Shown in pieces: positions 43,580 to 53,469 of a stretch of 54,102 nt of DNA. The stretch is from Lachnospiraceae bacterium (GTDB taxonomy: Bacteria > Bacillota > Clostridia > Lachnospirales > Lachnospiraceae), in NCBI GenBank assembly GCA_020860755.1, contig JAJBTQ010000029.1:1-54102 (forward strand), read 5' to 3'. The translations under genes and the position numbers were made by a program. The first letter of the stretch is position 1; each line of letters starts with the position of its first letter. A model generated the notes under the pieces. That model did not search any database. It saw only the letters and a program-made list of their open reading frames with translations, and was not told the DNA's origin.

Positions 43580-46500
43580 GGCAAAAAAAGAAGGGGCTTT
43601 CCTGCCCGGAGAGGAAAAAAGCGGAATTGCCGGTCCGTTTTGAGCATGGTGCTTCTCACAGTATTATGTATTTCAACGTTTTCTGTCGGGATTCCGGCAT
43701 TCGCAGCAGCGTTAGAGGATCCGGGCGAAGAGATCGTGGAGGATGTTCCGCCCGATCCCATCGGGACTGACGAGGCAGATGCCGAACCTGAGGCGGAGGA
43801 AGAAACAGCGGTATCGGATTATGTCCAAGAGGCAGGTCCGGACGAAGAAAACACAGATGTTTCAGAAGAAAAAGACGCGGAAGAAATGGAGATGCGATCC
43901 TCCGTGGAAGAGGCTACACAGGAGAACGAGAAATCTTCCGAAGAAGCTGGGGATGCGGCACCGGACCCTACAGATGCCGGTGAGCAGATGAATTGCCTGA
44001 CAAGCCTCTATATCTTGGAACACTTGGATCCGGCCTATGTGCCGTCCATGGACATTCTGGATCCGGTCGGAGCGGTGATGGTCTATGACCTGTTTGTCCA
44101 CGCGGATCTGCTCGAATCCGGAGATACCATATCAGGGATCCGAAGCGGCGTGACGGAGCGCAATCCCGCTGCGCTCGCCAAGGTTTATAACCGGCGCTAT
44201 GCGAATGTGGCTTTATATAACACGGACAGTGAATATTATGTCGCCATGATCGATACCGCAAACATCCCTTCCGGCGGGAGGATGGTCGCGGCACAGATCC
44301 GTTCCGGCGCAGCGGACACCGGTTCCGGCTTTTGCTTTGATCCGGATACCGGGATTGTCTACATCGCAAAAAACGCTGTTAATGTCTCCGATAAAACTTC
44401 CGTCGCTCTCACCCTGTATGGGATGTACTCTTTGGACAACGCCGAAAATACGGCCACAACGGTCCACTCTGCCACGTATCGGAATGGCGAAGAAGCAGAA
44501 TTGGGCGAGCTGCAGACCGGCCTGTTTGACAATGCGGTAAGCATCCGGACACAGGCCGGCCTGGCCAAGTCCGAAATGCTGGTCAGCGTAAACGGCATCC
44601 CGTTTAACGCGGATGATTTTTTATACGACGCGGGCACCGGCGAGCTCACGATCCGGCTCAGCGCATGCAGCATCTACTCAGTCGATGTCACGGTAAAAAG
44701 TACTAAGGAGGTGCGGGATGATCTGCTCGCACGCAGCCGGACCTCCGTTCTCTCAAACGATATCATGACTTTTTCCAACAGCATGGCGTTATTAGAAACT
44801 GGCGATCCAGTTTCCTATGCCGGTTACAGCACGCACTCCTATACGATCGGCGGCAATGTAGGATACTGTGTACAGCCGAGCAAAGCCCCTCCGGAAAACA
44901 AAGAATATGAAAAGCATTATAACGTGGATGATTGGGTGGAAAGTGGAGACGCGAGCGATCTGAGAAGGGTGCTGTGGTGTTCCTACGGGGTCCCCGGATT
45001 TGACGAGTCTTATTGGCCGGAAAAATGGTACGACGGAACCCCGATGACACCAGGCCACTATTACGTCCTTTCCCATATCTTACTGACAGAACGCTACTCG
45101 TCCAACGGAGGGGAAGCCATATATGGAACGGATCCGGAGTTTAGTGATTGGGTCATCTTTAATGTGATCGGCTGGAAGTATACGGATCAGACCGGCGTTG
45201 TGCATGTAAACACGGACTCTACCATAGATAAGATATCAAGGGCAGGCGATCCGCCGGAGGACTTTAAAATATATATCCTTGATACCGGGGACAGCCAAAA
45301 TATGCTCGGCTGGGAGTATGAGCCGAGCGGATATGCGGCGGTAAAAAAGAAGTCATCCGATCCGTCTTTGACTGACGGCAGCAGTTTTTACTCTCTGGCC
45401 GGCGCAGTCTATACCGTATACAGTGACATCGCCTGTACAAAACGCGTCGGCACCCTTACGACAAAAAGCGATGGTTCCACGAATGTGCTGAAGCTCGATA
45501 AGGGCACATACTACATAAAGGAGACGCAGGCTTCCACCGGGTTTGATCTCGACACAACTGTCCACAAAGTCACGCTGACATCCGATGATACCGCCGAGAA
45601 TCCAAAGACGATCTCATCCACGGAACCTTACCGCTTTGGATATATTGAGCTGAATAAAGCGTCCGGCAATCCCTCGATCACAGACGGAAACAACGGGTAC
45701 ACGCTGGCAGGTGCCGTATACGGGATCTACACGGACAAGGCATGCTCGAAACAGGTGGATACGCTTACAACCGACTCAAAAGGATATGCAAAATCCGGAA
45801 AGCTGGCATTTGCGGACTACTATGTAAAGGAGATCAGTCGTCCGAACGGATACAAAAAGGATGATACCGTCTACGGCCCGATCCGGGTGAGATCTTCCTC
45901 TTCCGGTGCGAGTGTCACGACAAAAAAAGTGTCGGATACACCTCTAAGCGACACAGCCGGCATCACCATATACAAACTGGATAAAGAAAGCGGAGAACCG
46001 CTGCCCCAGGGAAGCGCCGACTTATCGGACGCGCAGTTTACCATATCTTTTTATGCCGGCATGTACGCAGAAAAAGAACTTGAGGGCAAAACGCCCACCC
46101 GCACATGGGTGGTCCAAACGATCGGGGAGGACGGAAAGTTTGTCGCCTCGCTGGATGATGAGCACAAGGTTTCCGGCGATGACTGGTATTACACCCAGGA
46201 TGGGGAGATCACACTCCCCCTCGGCACCTATACGATCCGGGAGACCGCCGCTCCGCTCGGATATCTGATCAGCGGAAGCTTCACCGACGGGGATGGCAAA
46301 TCAGTCGCAGCGGGCGAACCTTACTATACCCAGATCCGGGATGACGGCAGCAAAGAAGGCCATGCCGTGTGGATATACGGGGGCAATGAATACAACCAGT
46401 CCGACCGGGTAAAACGCGGAGACTTCTCCTTTGAAAAACAGGACGGAGAAAACCAATCCACAGATCTGGGGTCCGTCAAATTTCGGGTAACATCAAAGAC

Positions 46501-47767
46501 GACCGGGGAGTCTCATATCTTCTGGACAGATTTAAACGGCCAGTATTCCTCCTCATCCGCCTGGGTCCCGCACGCGCAGCAGACGAATGCCGGCGAGTCC
46601 CCGGAAGACGGTCTTTGGTTCTACGGATACAAAGACGGGGAGGAGTCCGGTGTGGCACCGGATGACAGCCTCGGCGCGCTTCCGTATGACAGCTACATCC
46701 TGGAAGAACTTCCCTGTGATGGCAACGAGGGATTCACGCTGATCCGGACCGAATTTACGATCTATAACGATATCACCGATCTCGGAGATCTGCGGGGCAC
46801 GGTACACCTTGGAACCATAGACAATTATATGCACTCTTTTTTCACCACCGCGACAAACGCCGAGAGCGGCAAAAAGTATCTCGATGCCGGCCCGACTGCC
46901 GTGATCCGCGACGAGGTCTGTTACACGGGGTTTTCAGTTTCCACAACTTATACGCTTGTGACCAGGCTGTTTGACGTGACCGCAGGCGATCTCATAAAAG
47001 ACGCCGACGGCGAAGATCTGACCCTTGAGGTGGCATTCTCACCCAAATCAAAGGACGGATCCATAACAGTGGAGATTCCCTTAGACGCCACAGGACTGGA
47101 GGGACATACCCTCGTCGTCTTTGAACGTCTCTGCGATGAGGACGGCATTGTCCTTGAAGCGGAGGAAGACGCGGATAATGAGGATCAGACTGTCTTCTTC
47201 CCCGGGATCGGGACAGAGCTCACCTCAGAGGACGGCAGTCACTATGCAGACGCCGATGAGACGATAACTCTTACAGATACTGTCGCGTATGAAGGACTTC
47301 CGACCTCCCGCTGGATCACAATGTCCGGCACGCTCTACGACAGAGAGACAGGAGATGTGCTGACGGACACAGATGGCGTTCCCGTGACGGCAGAAAAGAA
47401 ATTCTTTAACACGAGCCCTTCCGGAACGGTGGAGATCTCTTTCACATTCCACGCCTCTTTGCTTGGCGGACACATGGTAGTGGCAGGCGAGGAGGCTTAT
47501 GTGAACGGAATACTCATTGCACACCACTTTGACTTAAAAGACGAGGGCCAGACGGTCGAACTGCTCCCACCTTTGCCCCCGGAAAGCAAAGCCGAGACGC
47601 CGGGCGGCAATCCCGGAGGCGTCGAGCCCGGACCTCCGGCAAGCAAAAAAACACCTCCGATCAAGACCGGAGATGTGTCGATATATGTCTGGGTAATTGT
47701 CATAGCTGCCTCAGCGGCCTGTCTGCTCATCGGCGGCATCAGAAAAAGACGCCGGTCAAAATACTGA
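43577..47767 (+). CDS. Sortase-anchored VaFE/SpaA repeat surface protein
   Basis: 1396 residues. Signal peptide about 1-43 (basic start, hydrophobic core, PAFAA). An acidic Glu/Asp-rich region spans about 45-135. A thioester-domain-like segment has GYCVQPSK (Cys near 431); the usual TQxA motif was not found. Four SpaA/Cna-B-type domains start near 588, 687, 796 and 947, the first two being close copies (LAGAVY). Two VaFE repeats cover about 1100-1345 (LVVFERL, AHHFDLKDEGQTV). A Pro-rich stalk follows, then sortase signal PIKTGD near 1361, a membrane span and RKRRRSKY. Likely adhesin or pilin-like wall protein; no sortase gene is near. Confidence 0.9.
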   Translation: MGKKRRGFPARRGKKRNCRSVLSMVLLTVLCISTFSVGIPAFAAALEDPGEEIVEDVPPDPIGTDEADAEPEAEEETAVSDYVQEAGPDEENTDVSEEKDAEEMEMRSSVEEATQENEKSSEEAGDAAPDPTDAGEQMNCLTSLYILEHLDPAYVPSMDILDPVGAVMVYDLFVHADLLESGDTISGIRSGVTERNPAALAKVYNRRYANVALYNTDSEYYVAMIDTANIPSGGRMVAAQIRSGAADTGSGFCFDPDTGIVYIAKNAVNVSDKTSVALTLYGMYSLDNAENTATTVHSATYRNGEEAELGELQTGLFDNAVSIRTQAGLAKSEMLVSVNGIPFNADDFLYDAGTGELTIRLSACSIYSVDVTVKSTKEVRDDLLARSRTSVLSNDIMTFSNSMALLETGDPVSYAGYSTHSYTIGGNVGYCVQPSKAPPENKEYEKHYNVDDWVESGDASDLRRVLWCSYGVPGFDESYWPEKWYDGTPMTPGHYYVLSHILLTERYSSNGGEAIYGTDPEFSDWVIFNVIGWKYTDQTGVVHVNTDSTIDKISRAGDPPEDFKIYILDTGDSQNMLGWEYEPSGYAAVKKKSSDPSLTDGSSFYSLAGAVYTVYSDIACTKRVGTLTTKSDGSTNVLKLDKGTYYIKETQASTGFDLDTTVHKVTLTSDDTAENPKTISSTEPYRFGYIELNKASGNPSITDGNNGYTLAGAVYGIYTDKACSKQVDTLTTDSKGYAKSGKLAFADYYVKEISRPNGYKKDDTVYGPIRVRSSSSGASVTTKKVSDTPLSDTAGITIYKLDKESGEPLPQGSADLSDAQFTISFYAGMYAEKELEGKTPTRTWVVQTIGEDGKFVASLDDEHKVSGDDWYYTQDGEITLPLGTYTIRETAAPLGYLISGSFTDGDGKSVAAGEPYYTQIRDDGSKEGHAVWIYGGNEYNQSDRVKRGDFSFEKQDGENQSTDLGSVKFRVTSKTTGESHIFWTDLNGQYSSSSAWVPHAQQTNAGESPEDGLWFYGYKDGEESGVAPDDSLGALPYDSYILEELPCDGNEGFTLIRTEFTIYNDITDLGDLRGTVHLGTIDNYMHSFFTTATNAESGKKYLDAGPTAVIRDEVCYTGFSVSTTYTLVTRLFDVTAGDLIKDADGEDLTLEVAFSPKSKDGSITVEIPLDATGLEGHTLVVFERLCDEDGIVLEAEEDADNEDQTVFFPGIGTELTSEDGSHYADADETITLTDTVAYEGLPTSRWITMSGTLYDRETGDVLTDTDGVPVTAEKKFFNTSPSGTVEISFTFHASLLGGHMVVAGEEAYVNGILIAHHFDLKDEGQTVELLPPLPPESKAETPGGNPGGVEPGPPASKKTPPIKTGDVSIYVWVIVIAASAACLLIGGIRKRRRSKY

Positions 47768-47791
47768 TCCCTAAAAAGCCGGAAAAGAATC

Positions 47792-47817
47792 CTTAAAGCT
47801 GTTATTTCAGCTTTAAG
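47792..47817. terminator. Hairpin between convergent genes
   Basis: Perfect 10-base stem CTTAAAGCTG / CAGCTTTAAG with loop TTATTT. There is no T-run on either side, and the minus-strand gene's stop codon is in the loop. A weak shared terminator. Confidence 0.55.
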
Positions 47818-48365
47818 AGCCAAAACGTGGTCTTATTGTCCGGGGAATCTTCCACATTCTCCGCGATCAGGTCCAGATTCCTGGCTAGTCCTGCCTGCCT
47901 GCTGCATATGACAGCTGTCGTGGGCGGAAGGGTTCCCTGTGCCAGCCACTCCGCTGCGAGGGCGGTATCGCTTACCGCGTGCTCCTTCCAGGCGGGGTGG
48001 TTGTTCGCCCGGTAGTGTCTGGTCTGGCCAAACGCCTGCGGGTGGGAGGCGATCTCCCGTATGTCCCCGACCTGCATGCCGGGATATAAAAAGATACAGT
48101 GGTGGACCGGCAGGATATATTTCGCAAGGACCTCATAGTCCACCCCGGAAAATGCCTGCTCAAACTCCGCGACCGGGCCGGCCGTCGTATTGGTCACGCC
48201 GAGCACGCCGTATGCAGCCTCACCGGACCGGAGGGCATCCAGAATATTCTGTGAACAGACCATGGGTTCCAACCGGACGTCAGTCATATCCTGCTCTTTT
48301 ACCAGTTCTCTTGCAGCAACCTCGGAAAAGCTTCCGACAATTCCCATATAACCAATCGTATCCAT
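47802..48365 (-). CDS. Prephenate dehydratase-domain protein without ACT domain
   Basis: 187 residues resembling the PDT domain: YMGIVGSFSEVAA at the start (GxxGS-S pattern), AAYGVLGVTNTTAGPV, ASHPQAFGQTRHY and a C-terminal DNKTTFWLLK where PheA has N-TRF. It is shorter than PheA and lacks the regulatory ACT domain. The TRF motif reads TTF, so catalysis is uncertain; a role in aromatic amino acid or related prephenate chemistry is possible. AGGAGAG precedes the ATG. Last gene of the rlmN-to-thiN run. Confidence 0.75.
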   Translation of the reverse strand: MDTIGYMGIVGSFSEVAARELVKEQDMTDVRLEPMVCSQNILDALRSGEAAYGVLGVTNTTAGPVAEFEQAFSGVDYEVLAKYILPVHHCIFLYPGMQVGDIREIASHPQAFGQTRHYRANNHPAWKEHAVSDTALAAEWLAQGTLPPTTAVICSRQAGLARNLDLIAENVEDSPDNKTTFWLLKLK

Positions 48366-48393
48366 ATAAACTCTCCTGTCACTATAACAGGCT

Positions 48394-49041
48394 TCAATCC
48401 CTGCTTTCGATCACGAGAAGGATCCCGTTTTGAAACGAGATCAAAGCTTCCTCGTCGCGAATCTCGTTGCTGATCCCGCGGGCCGTCCCGCTTTGCAGCG
48501 TAAGATCTTCCACTTCGTAAACAAATCCTGTCAGGGAGAGGCCTTCCACCTCGGGCGTAAACGGAATGAGGGATACGTAGTCACCGAACTGCGCTTCCCT
48601 GTTCATCGTTAAGTCCTCCCTTATCATGCGGATCCGGTTGTGGGGATCCATAAGAAAACACACTGCCCCGGCATCGAGTGCTTTTTTTAACATCTGGACA
48701 TTACCGAGCACATGATCCATCCGGTCTCCCGTCCCGCCCAGGATCGTGATCCGGTCAGCTCCGGCGCGAAGCGCACAGTCCACGGCCAGCTCCGTGTCTG
48801 TCTCGTCCTTCTCGGCCGGAAAGCGAAAAAGCCGCTCCGGATAATGTTCCTGCGCATAGGCGAGATCCTTTGGTTCCACGGAATCAAAGTCTCCCAGGAT
48901 CACATCCGGGACCACTCCCGCCTCCAGGCAAAAATGCAGGCCAAGATCGGCACTGATCACCAGATCCCACGCCTGACTTTCCAAGATTGTTTTTGCAAAC
49001 GGGAGGTCGATCTGACCTCCCGTAATGATCATACTATTCAT
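48394..49041 (-). CDS. thiN: Thiamine diphosphokinase
   Basis: 215 residues: LGDFDSVEP, KDETDTELAVDCAL, ITILGGTGDRMDHVLGN, followed by the C-terminal thiamine-binding beta domain (GDYVSLIPFTPEVEGLSLTG and SNEI near the end). It converts thiamine to thiamine diphosphate, the cofactor of PFOR among others. ATG overlaps the rpe stop by eight bases (ATGAATAG). Confidence 0.94.
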   Translation of the reverse strand: MNSMIITGGQIDLPFAKTILESQAWDLVISADLGLHFCLEAGVVPDVILGDFDSVEPKDLAYAQEHYPERLFRFPAEKDETDTELAVDCALRAGADRITILGGTGDRMDHVLGNVQMLKKALDAGAVCFLMDPHNRIRMIREDLTMNREAQFGDYVSLIPFTPEVEGLSLTGFVYEVEDLTLQSGTARGISNEIRDEEALISFQNGILLVIESRD

Positions 49042-49696
49042 ATGTATCGTCCATGATCTCCAGAAATCTGCTCACGTTCTGCGCGATATCTCCCTGGAAT
49101 ACCGTACTGCCTGTCACAATAATGTTGGCCCCCGCATCCAGGATCGCCCTCACATTATCAAATGTCACGCCTCCGTCGATCTCAATATCCGCCTGCGCGT
49201 CCATCTGCAGGATCTTGCGTCTCAAATCCCGGATCTTCTGCAGCGTATACGGGATAAACGGCTGAGCGCCAAATCCCGGATTTACGCCCATTAAGAGCAC
49301 CATGTCCAATTCCGGAAGAATATAATCCAGGGACGTAAGTGAGGTGGATGGATTCAAAACCGCTGCCGCCAGCACGCCTTTTGCCTTGATGGCGTGAATG
49401 GTCCGATCTAACTGCCTGCAGGCCTCGACATGTACGGAGATCAGGTCTGCACCTGCATCCACAAAATCGTCAATGTAGCGGATCGGTTCCTCTATCATCA
49501 GGTGGACGTCAAAAATGCGCTCCGTACAGCTTCGGATCGACTTGATGATCGGGGCTCCGAAAGAGATCGCCGGGACAAAGATGCCATCCATGACATCAAT
49601 GTGTACATACTGCGCTCCGGCCTGATCCAGGGTCTCGATCTGCTTTCCGAGATTCGAAAAATCCGCGGCCAATATGGATGGTGACAAACAATTCAT
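49034..49696 (-). CDS. rpe: Ribulose-phosphate 3-epimerase
   Basis: 220 residues, TIM barrel: SPSILAADFSNLG, VHIDVMDGIFVPAISFG, DVHLMIEEP, VNPGFGAQPFI and DGGVTFDNV carry the metal and catalytic residues. It interconverts ribulose-5-P and xylulose-5-P. ATG 49696 with AAAGGG upstream is preferred over an in-frame GTG five codons earlier. Follows rsgA by 38 bases and overlaps thiN. Confidence 0.96.
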   Translation of the reverse strand: MNCLSPSILAADFSNLGKQIETLDQAGAQYVHIDVMDGIFVPAISFGAPIIKSIRSCTERIFDVHLMIEEPIRYIDDFVDAGADLISVHVEACRQLDRTIHAIKAKGVLAAAVLNPSTSLTSLDYILPELDMVLLMGVNPGFGAQPFIPYTLQKIRDLRRKILQMDAQADIEIDGGVTFDNVRAILDAGANIIVTGSTVFQGDIAQNVSRFLEIMDDTYE

Positions 49697-49734
49697 ATTT
49701 TTCCCTTTCACAACTCAACTCTATATTTTACAGA

Positions 49735-50658
49735 TTAATATCGCTTATTTTCTTGCAGGTCGCTGTAGATCTGCTGGTAGCTGGTGTATCGTCTCCTGCT
49801 GATCCGTCCGTCCTCGACAGCGGCTCTGACGGCGCATCCCGGCTCATTTAAGTGACTGCATCCCCGAAAACGGCATTCGTCCTGAAGTTCTGCAAACTCC
49901 GGGAAAAACTGAGCCAGCGTGCCCGTATCTACAGGGAGAAGCCCACCTGCGCTCTGTTTCCCCTCCGGGATAAAGCTTTCTGCGGGCAGAGAACTGAACC
50001 CGGGGGTGTCTACGATAAACGTATCCTCATCCACCGTGATCAGCTCCGCGTGGCGGGTCGTGTTTTTGCCCCGCTGGATCTTCTTGGAGAGCTCCCCTGT
50101 CTCCATCTGAGCATGGGGTGCAAGCAGATTGATCAGCGTAGATTTACCGGAGCCGGACGGTCCCGCGACTGTACTGGTCTTTCCGGAAGTCTCCTTTTGA
50201 ACCTGCTCCATACCATCCCCGCTTTTGGCGCTGAAAAAGAAGATCGGATATCCACTGGCCTTGTAGATCTCACGAAACGTTTCAATCTCTTCCGGAGAAA
50301 CCAAGTCTGTTTTATTCATACAGATCACCGACGGGATCTCCTGCTGCTCCATCAAAATGAGGAATCTGTCCAGCAGGTTGAAGTTCGGTTTGGGAGCTGC
50401 GAGCGCAAACAGGACCAGTGCCTGATCTACATTCGCTACCGCCGGGCGTACCAGGGCATTTTTCCGCGGAAGGATCTCCATGACACTGCCGGTCTTGTCC
50501 TCCTCGCTGACAACATCGATCCCGACGTTGTCGCCTACCAGAGGCTTAATGTTCTCATTTCGAAACACTCCTCTGGCCCTGCATTCATATATTTTGGACT
50601 CTTCCGTATATACATAATAGAATCCAGCGACTCCTTTAATGATCTTTCCATATGTCAT
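49735..50658 (-). CDS. rsgA: Ribosome small subunit-dependent GTPase A
   Basis: 307 residues: N-terminal OB fold, circularly permuted GTPase with MNKTDL (G4), SAKSGDG (G5), GPSGSGKSTL (G1) and DTPGFSSL (G3), then a zinc-binding C-terminus CRFRGCSHLNEPGCAV. It matures the 30S subunit. It starts three bases after the prkC stop and has only a weak AAGAG site, so translation is probably coupled. Confidence 0.96.
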   Translation of the reverse strand: MTYGKIIKGVAGFYYVYTEESKIYECRARGVFRNENIKPLVGDNVGIDVVSEEDKTGSVMEILPRKNALVRPAVANVDQALVLFALAAPKPNFNLLDRFLILMEQQEIPSVICMNKTDLVSPEEIETFREIYKASGYPIFFFSAKSGDGMEQVQKETSGKTSTVAGPSGSGKSTLINLLAPHAQMETGELSKKIQRGKNTTRHAELITVDEDTFIVDTPGFSSLPAESFIPEGKQSAGGLLPVDTGTLAQFFPEFAELQDECRFRGCSHLNEPGCAVRAAVEDGRISRRRYTSYQQIYSDLQENKRY

Positions 50659-50661
50659 AAA

Positions 50662-52728
50662 TCACTCTTGCTTAAACGTGATCTGCTGTTCCTGATCAGA
50701 CTCAAGGTCATTTCCGTTGGCATCGGTATAATACCACTGGATCACGAGAGTTCCCTGACTGGCACCTGTGATACCGTGGACCTCGACCGTAAACGGGAAG
50801 TCCGTGATGCCGGTCCATGACTGGATCAGTTCATCACTCTCAGACTTGTAGAGGTAAATATCCGCATATCGCAGCGTCACATTAGGCGGATTGATCTGAG
50901 ATTTGATATAGTAGGTCGTCTCCTGCTTGCCGAGGCTTACTACCAGATCCACCGCGGTTCCCTCGCTGACGGTCGAACCGGCGGAAACGCTCTGGCTGAT
51001 CACATTCCCCTCCGCCACGGAGGTACTGTATTCCTGTGATACGGTGCCGACATTAAGGCCCGCATTTCCGAGCGCGTTTCTGGCATCACCCTCTGAGATT
51101 CCCACTACACTCGGAACGGAGGTGGATTCGCTGCCCTGGCTGACATAAAGGGTGATGACATCACCCGCCGAAGCGGTGCTGCCTCCACTGGGACTCTGTT
51201 CGATCACTGTGCCCGCCTCTTCCGTGCTGTACTGGAACTCCCGGGACACCGTAAACCCTTGACTCTGGAGTGTATTGGTCGCTGAGTCGGAGGTGGAACC
51301 CACCACATCCGGAACATATATGATATCTTTCGCCGCGTCTGAGGCGATCACGACCTGAACAGTCGATCCTCTGTCGACCATCTCTCCCTTGGTCACACTC
51401 TGCGAGATGATCTCGCCGGCGTTGTATACTTCCGATGCCTGCTCTCCGTTCTGTTCGATGATCAGGCCCAGATCATCCACTGCCTCCTGCGCCTGGGAAA
51501 GAGTCAGACCGAGCACGCTGATCATCTCGACCCGCTCCACTTCCTCGGAAGTCTGCGTATCCTCAGAGGCATTGTTTCTTCCGCTTCCGAAATGAAACAG
51601 CCCGAAAAAGCTGCCCAGGATATAGATCACGATCACGATAATGACGACCAGCACGACAATGCGGAGGATATTGACGACCCGCTCCATCCTGCTGTTTAAG
51701 AAGCGGCCTCCTTCCTCGTCTTCTTCCTCCTCGTCCTGATTGTCTTCATAGATATACGCGTATTTGTCATCGATCTCCTCTTCCGGCTCGGAAGACGCCT
51801 GTGCATACTGGGATGCAACTGCATTTTCCTGGATCTCTTTCGCCTCCGCATCCGTCAGAACGCGGGTCGCTCCCGTGTCTGCAGCGGCGATCGTGACAAA
51901 ATCTTCATAAGGATTTATGAGCGCTTTCCTGAGATCCGCCAGAAGGCTGTCAATGGTCTCGTATCTTCTGTCCGCGCTCTTCTGTGTGCATTTTAAAATG
52001 ATCTTTTCCAGGCTGATCGGCAGATCCGGCGCATATTGACTGGGCGGCACGATCTCATCCTGCAGATGCTTGATAGCCACCTCCACAGCACTGTCACCGT
52101 CAAACGGAACCTGTCCCGTAACCATTTCATACATGACGATGCCGAGAGAGTAAATGTCACTTCGGTTGCTGACATATCCGTTTCTGGCCTGTTCCGGCGA
52201 AGAGTAGTGCACGGAGCCCATCACATCCGAGTGGATCGTTTCTTCCGAAGCGGCACGGGCGATTCCGAAGTCCGTCACCTTGACCTTGCCGTCGGATGAA
52301 ATGATGATGTTCTGCGGCTTGATGTCACGGTGAATGATATTGTTCGCGTGCGCCGCCTGAATACCGCGCGCGACCTGAATGGCAATACTCAGTGTCTCCC
52401 GGTAGTTCAGCTTTCCCTTCTTTTCAATATAATCCTTCAGCGTGATGCCGGGAACATACTCCATAATGATGTAGTAACATCCGTTCTGGTTGCCAACGTC
52501 ATAGACATTTACAATGTTGGGGTGCTCCAAGCCTGCCGCGGCCTGAGCCTCCGCCCGGAATTTGTTGACAAAACTGGCGTCGGAGGAAAACTCCGGTTTC
52601 AGGATCTTGATGGCTACGGTCCGCCCCAGCTTACAATCCTTCGCTCTGTATACGTCCGCCATGCCACCTGAGCCGACCTGTTCTTCGACTGCATACCTTC
52701 CGGCAATCATCATTCCATTCTCTATCAT
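50662..52728 (-). CDS. prkC: Ser/Thr protein kinase PrkC with PASTA domains
   Basis: 688 residues from ATG 52728. Kinase: GSGGMADVY loop, Lys in VAIKIL, HRDIKPQNI, DFGIARA and SVHYSSPEQ. An acidic juxtamembrane stretch (DNQDEEEEDEEGG) and one membrane span (about 353-377) follow. Outside are three PASTA domains (about 400-460 weak, 465-530, 535-600) and an extra 85-residue C-terminal beta-rich domain (QINPPNVTLRYADIYLY, VIQWYYTDANGNDL). PASTA domains sense peptidoglycan fragments. GAGAGG is nine bases before the ATG; a GTG two codons earlier is possible. Paired with its phosphatase. Confidence 0.95.
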   Translation of the reverse strand: MIENGMMIAGRYAVEEQVGSGGMADVYRAKDCKLGRTVAIKILKPEFSSDASFVNKFRAEAQAAAGLEHPNIVNVYDVGNQNGCYYIIMEYVPGITLKDYIEKKGKLNYRETLSIAIQVARGIQAAHANNIIHRDIKPQNIIISSDGKVKVTDFGIARAASEETIHSDVMGSVHYSSPEQARNGYVSNRSDIYSLGIVMYEMVTGQVPFDGDSAVEVAIKHLQDEIVPPSQYAPDLPISLEKIILKCTQKSADRRYETIDSLLADLRKALINPYEDFVTIAAADTGATRVLTDAEAKEIQENAVASQYAQASSEPEEEIDDKYAYIYEDNQDEEEEDEEGGRFLNSRMERVVNILRIVVLVVIIVIVIYILGSFFGLFHFGSGRNNASEDTQTSEEVERVEMISVLGLTLSQAQEAVDDLGLIIEQNGEQASEVYNAGEIISQSVTKGEMVDRGSTVQVVIASDAAKDIIYVPDVVGSTSDSATNTLQSQGFTVSREFQYSTEEAGTVIEQSPSGGSTASAGDVITLYVSQGSESTSVPSVVGISEGDARNALGNAGLNVGTVSQEYSTSVAEGNVISQSVSAGSTVSEGTAVDLVVSLGKQETTYYIKSQINPPNVTLRYADIYLYKSESDELIQSWTGITDFPFTVEVHGITGASQGTLVIQWYYTDANGNDLESDQEQQITFKQE

Positions 52729-52734
52729 TTGCAC

Positions 52735-53466
52735 TTACCTCTCAAATTCAGGATCGATCGTGATCACTGTAATATTATCTTTCCCGCCATGCTCATTTGC
52801 AAGCTCAACCAAGTACTCTGTGTTTGACTCAAGATCCTTCGGTCTGTGCAGAACCTGTAAGATCTCATCGTCCTCCACCATATTGGTCAGCCCGTCACTG
52901 CACAAAAGGATGAGTTCTCCCTGCGCGAGAGTCTCCTCAAAAATATCCACCTTAATCTTGTCCGAAGCGCCGACCGCCCGCGTGATGATATTCTTATCCG
53001 GGTGGACTCTGGCGAGCTCCTCGTCGATCTCACCCCTCCGGACCATCTCCTGAACCAGGGAATGATCTGAGGTGATCTGACGGATCTCCTCCCCTACCAC
53101 GTACATCCTGCTGTCGCCCACATTGGCGGCAAACAACGTATGGTCCGATATGACAGCGGCTACGGTAGTTGTCCCCATACCCTTCATCTCGGTATGTTCA
53201 TCCGCATAAGCGCGCAGGTCTTTATTCGCTTTCTCCACGCACTCGGTCAGGATATTTGCAATTTTTATCTTTCTCGTCTTTTGTGCCACAGCACACATGG
53301 TCTCCACAACATTTTTGGAGGCGATCTCTCCTCCGTTGTGTCCGCCCATCCCATCTGCGACAATAAAGAGATTCGGCAGTGCGCCCACCGGTTCTTCGGA
53401 AGAAAAGAAATAGTCCTGGTTCATCTCCCGCCTGACACCGATGTCCGTCAAAGAACACACTTTCAT
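52735..53466 (-). CDS. stp: PP2C-type Ser/Thr protein phosphatase (Stp/PrpC)
   Basis: 243 residues, PPM family: TDIGVRREMNQDYF, ADGMGGHNGGEIAS (metal Asp), GDSRMYVV, TSDHSLVQEM, ITRAVGASD, LLCSDGLTNMV and GGKDNITVI. It reverses PrkC phosphorylation. It starts three bases after the rlmN stop and is directly followed by prkC, the standard Firmicutes arrangement. Confidence 0.96.
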   Translation of the reverse strand: MKVCSLTDIGVRREMNQDYFFSSEEPVGALPNLFIVADGMGGHNGGEIASKNVVETMCAVAQKTRKIKIANILTECVEKANKDLRAYADEHTEMKGMGTTTVAAVISDHTLFAANVGDSRMYVVGEEIRQITSDHSLVQEMVRRGEIDEELARVHPDKNIITRAVGASDKIKVDIFEETLAQGELILLCSDGLTNMVEDDEILQVLHRPKDLESNTEYLVELANEHGGKDNITVITIDPEFER

Positions 53467-53469
53467 AAA

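Noticed and set aside
45353-45900. DNA-level tandem repeat in the surface gene
   Set aside because: The two domains are similar in protein sequence but the DNA is diverged, so it is old duplication rather than a variable-number repeat.
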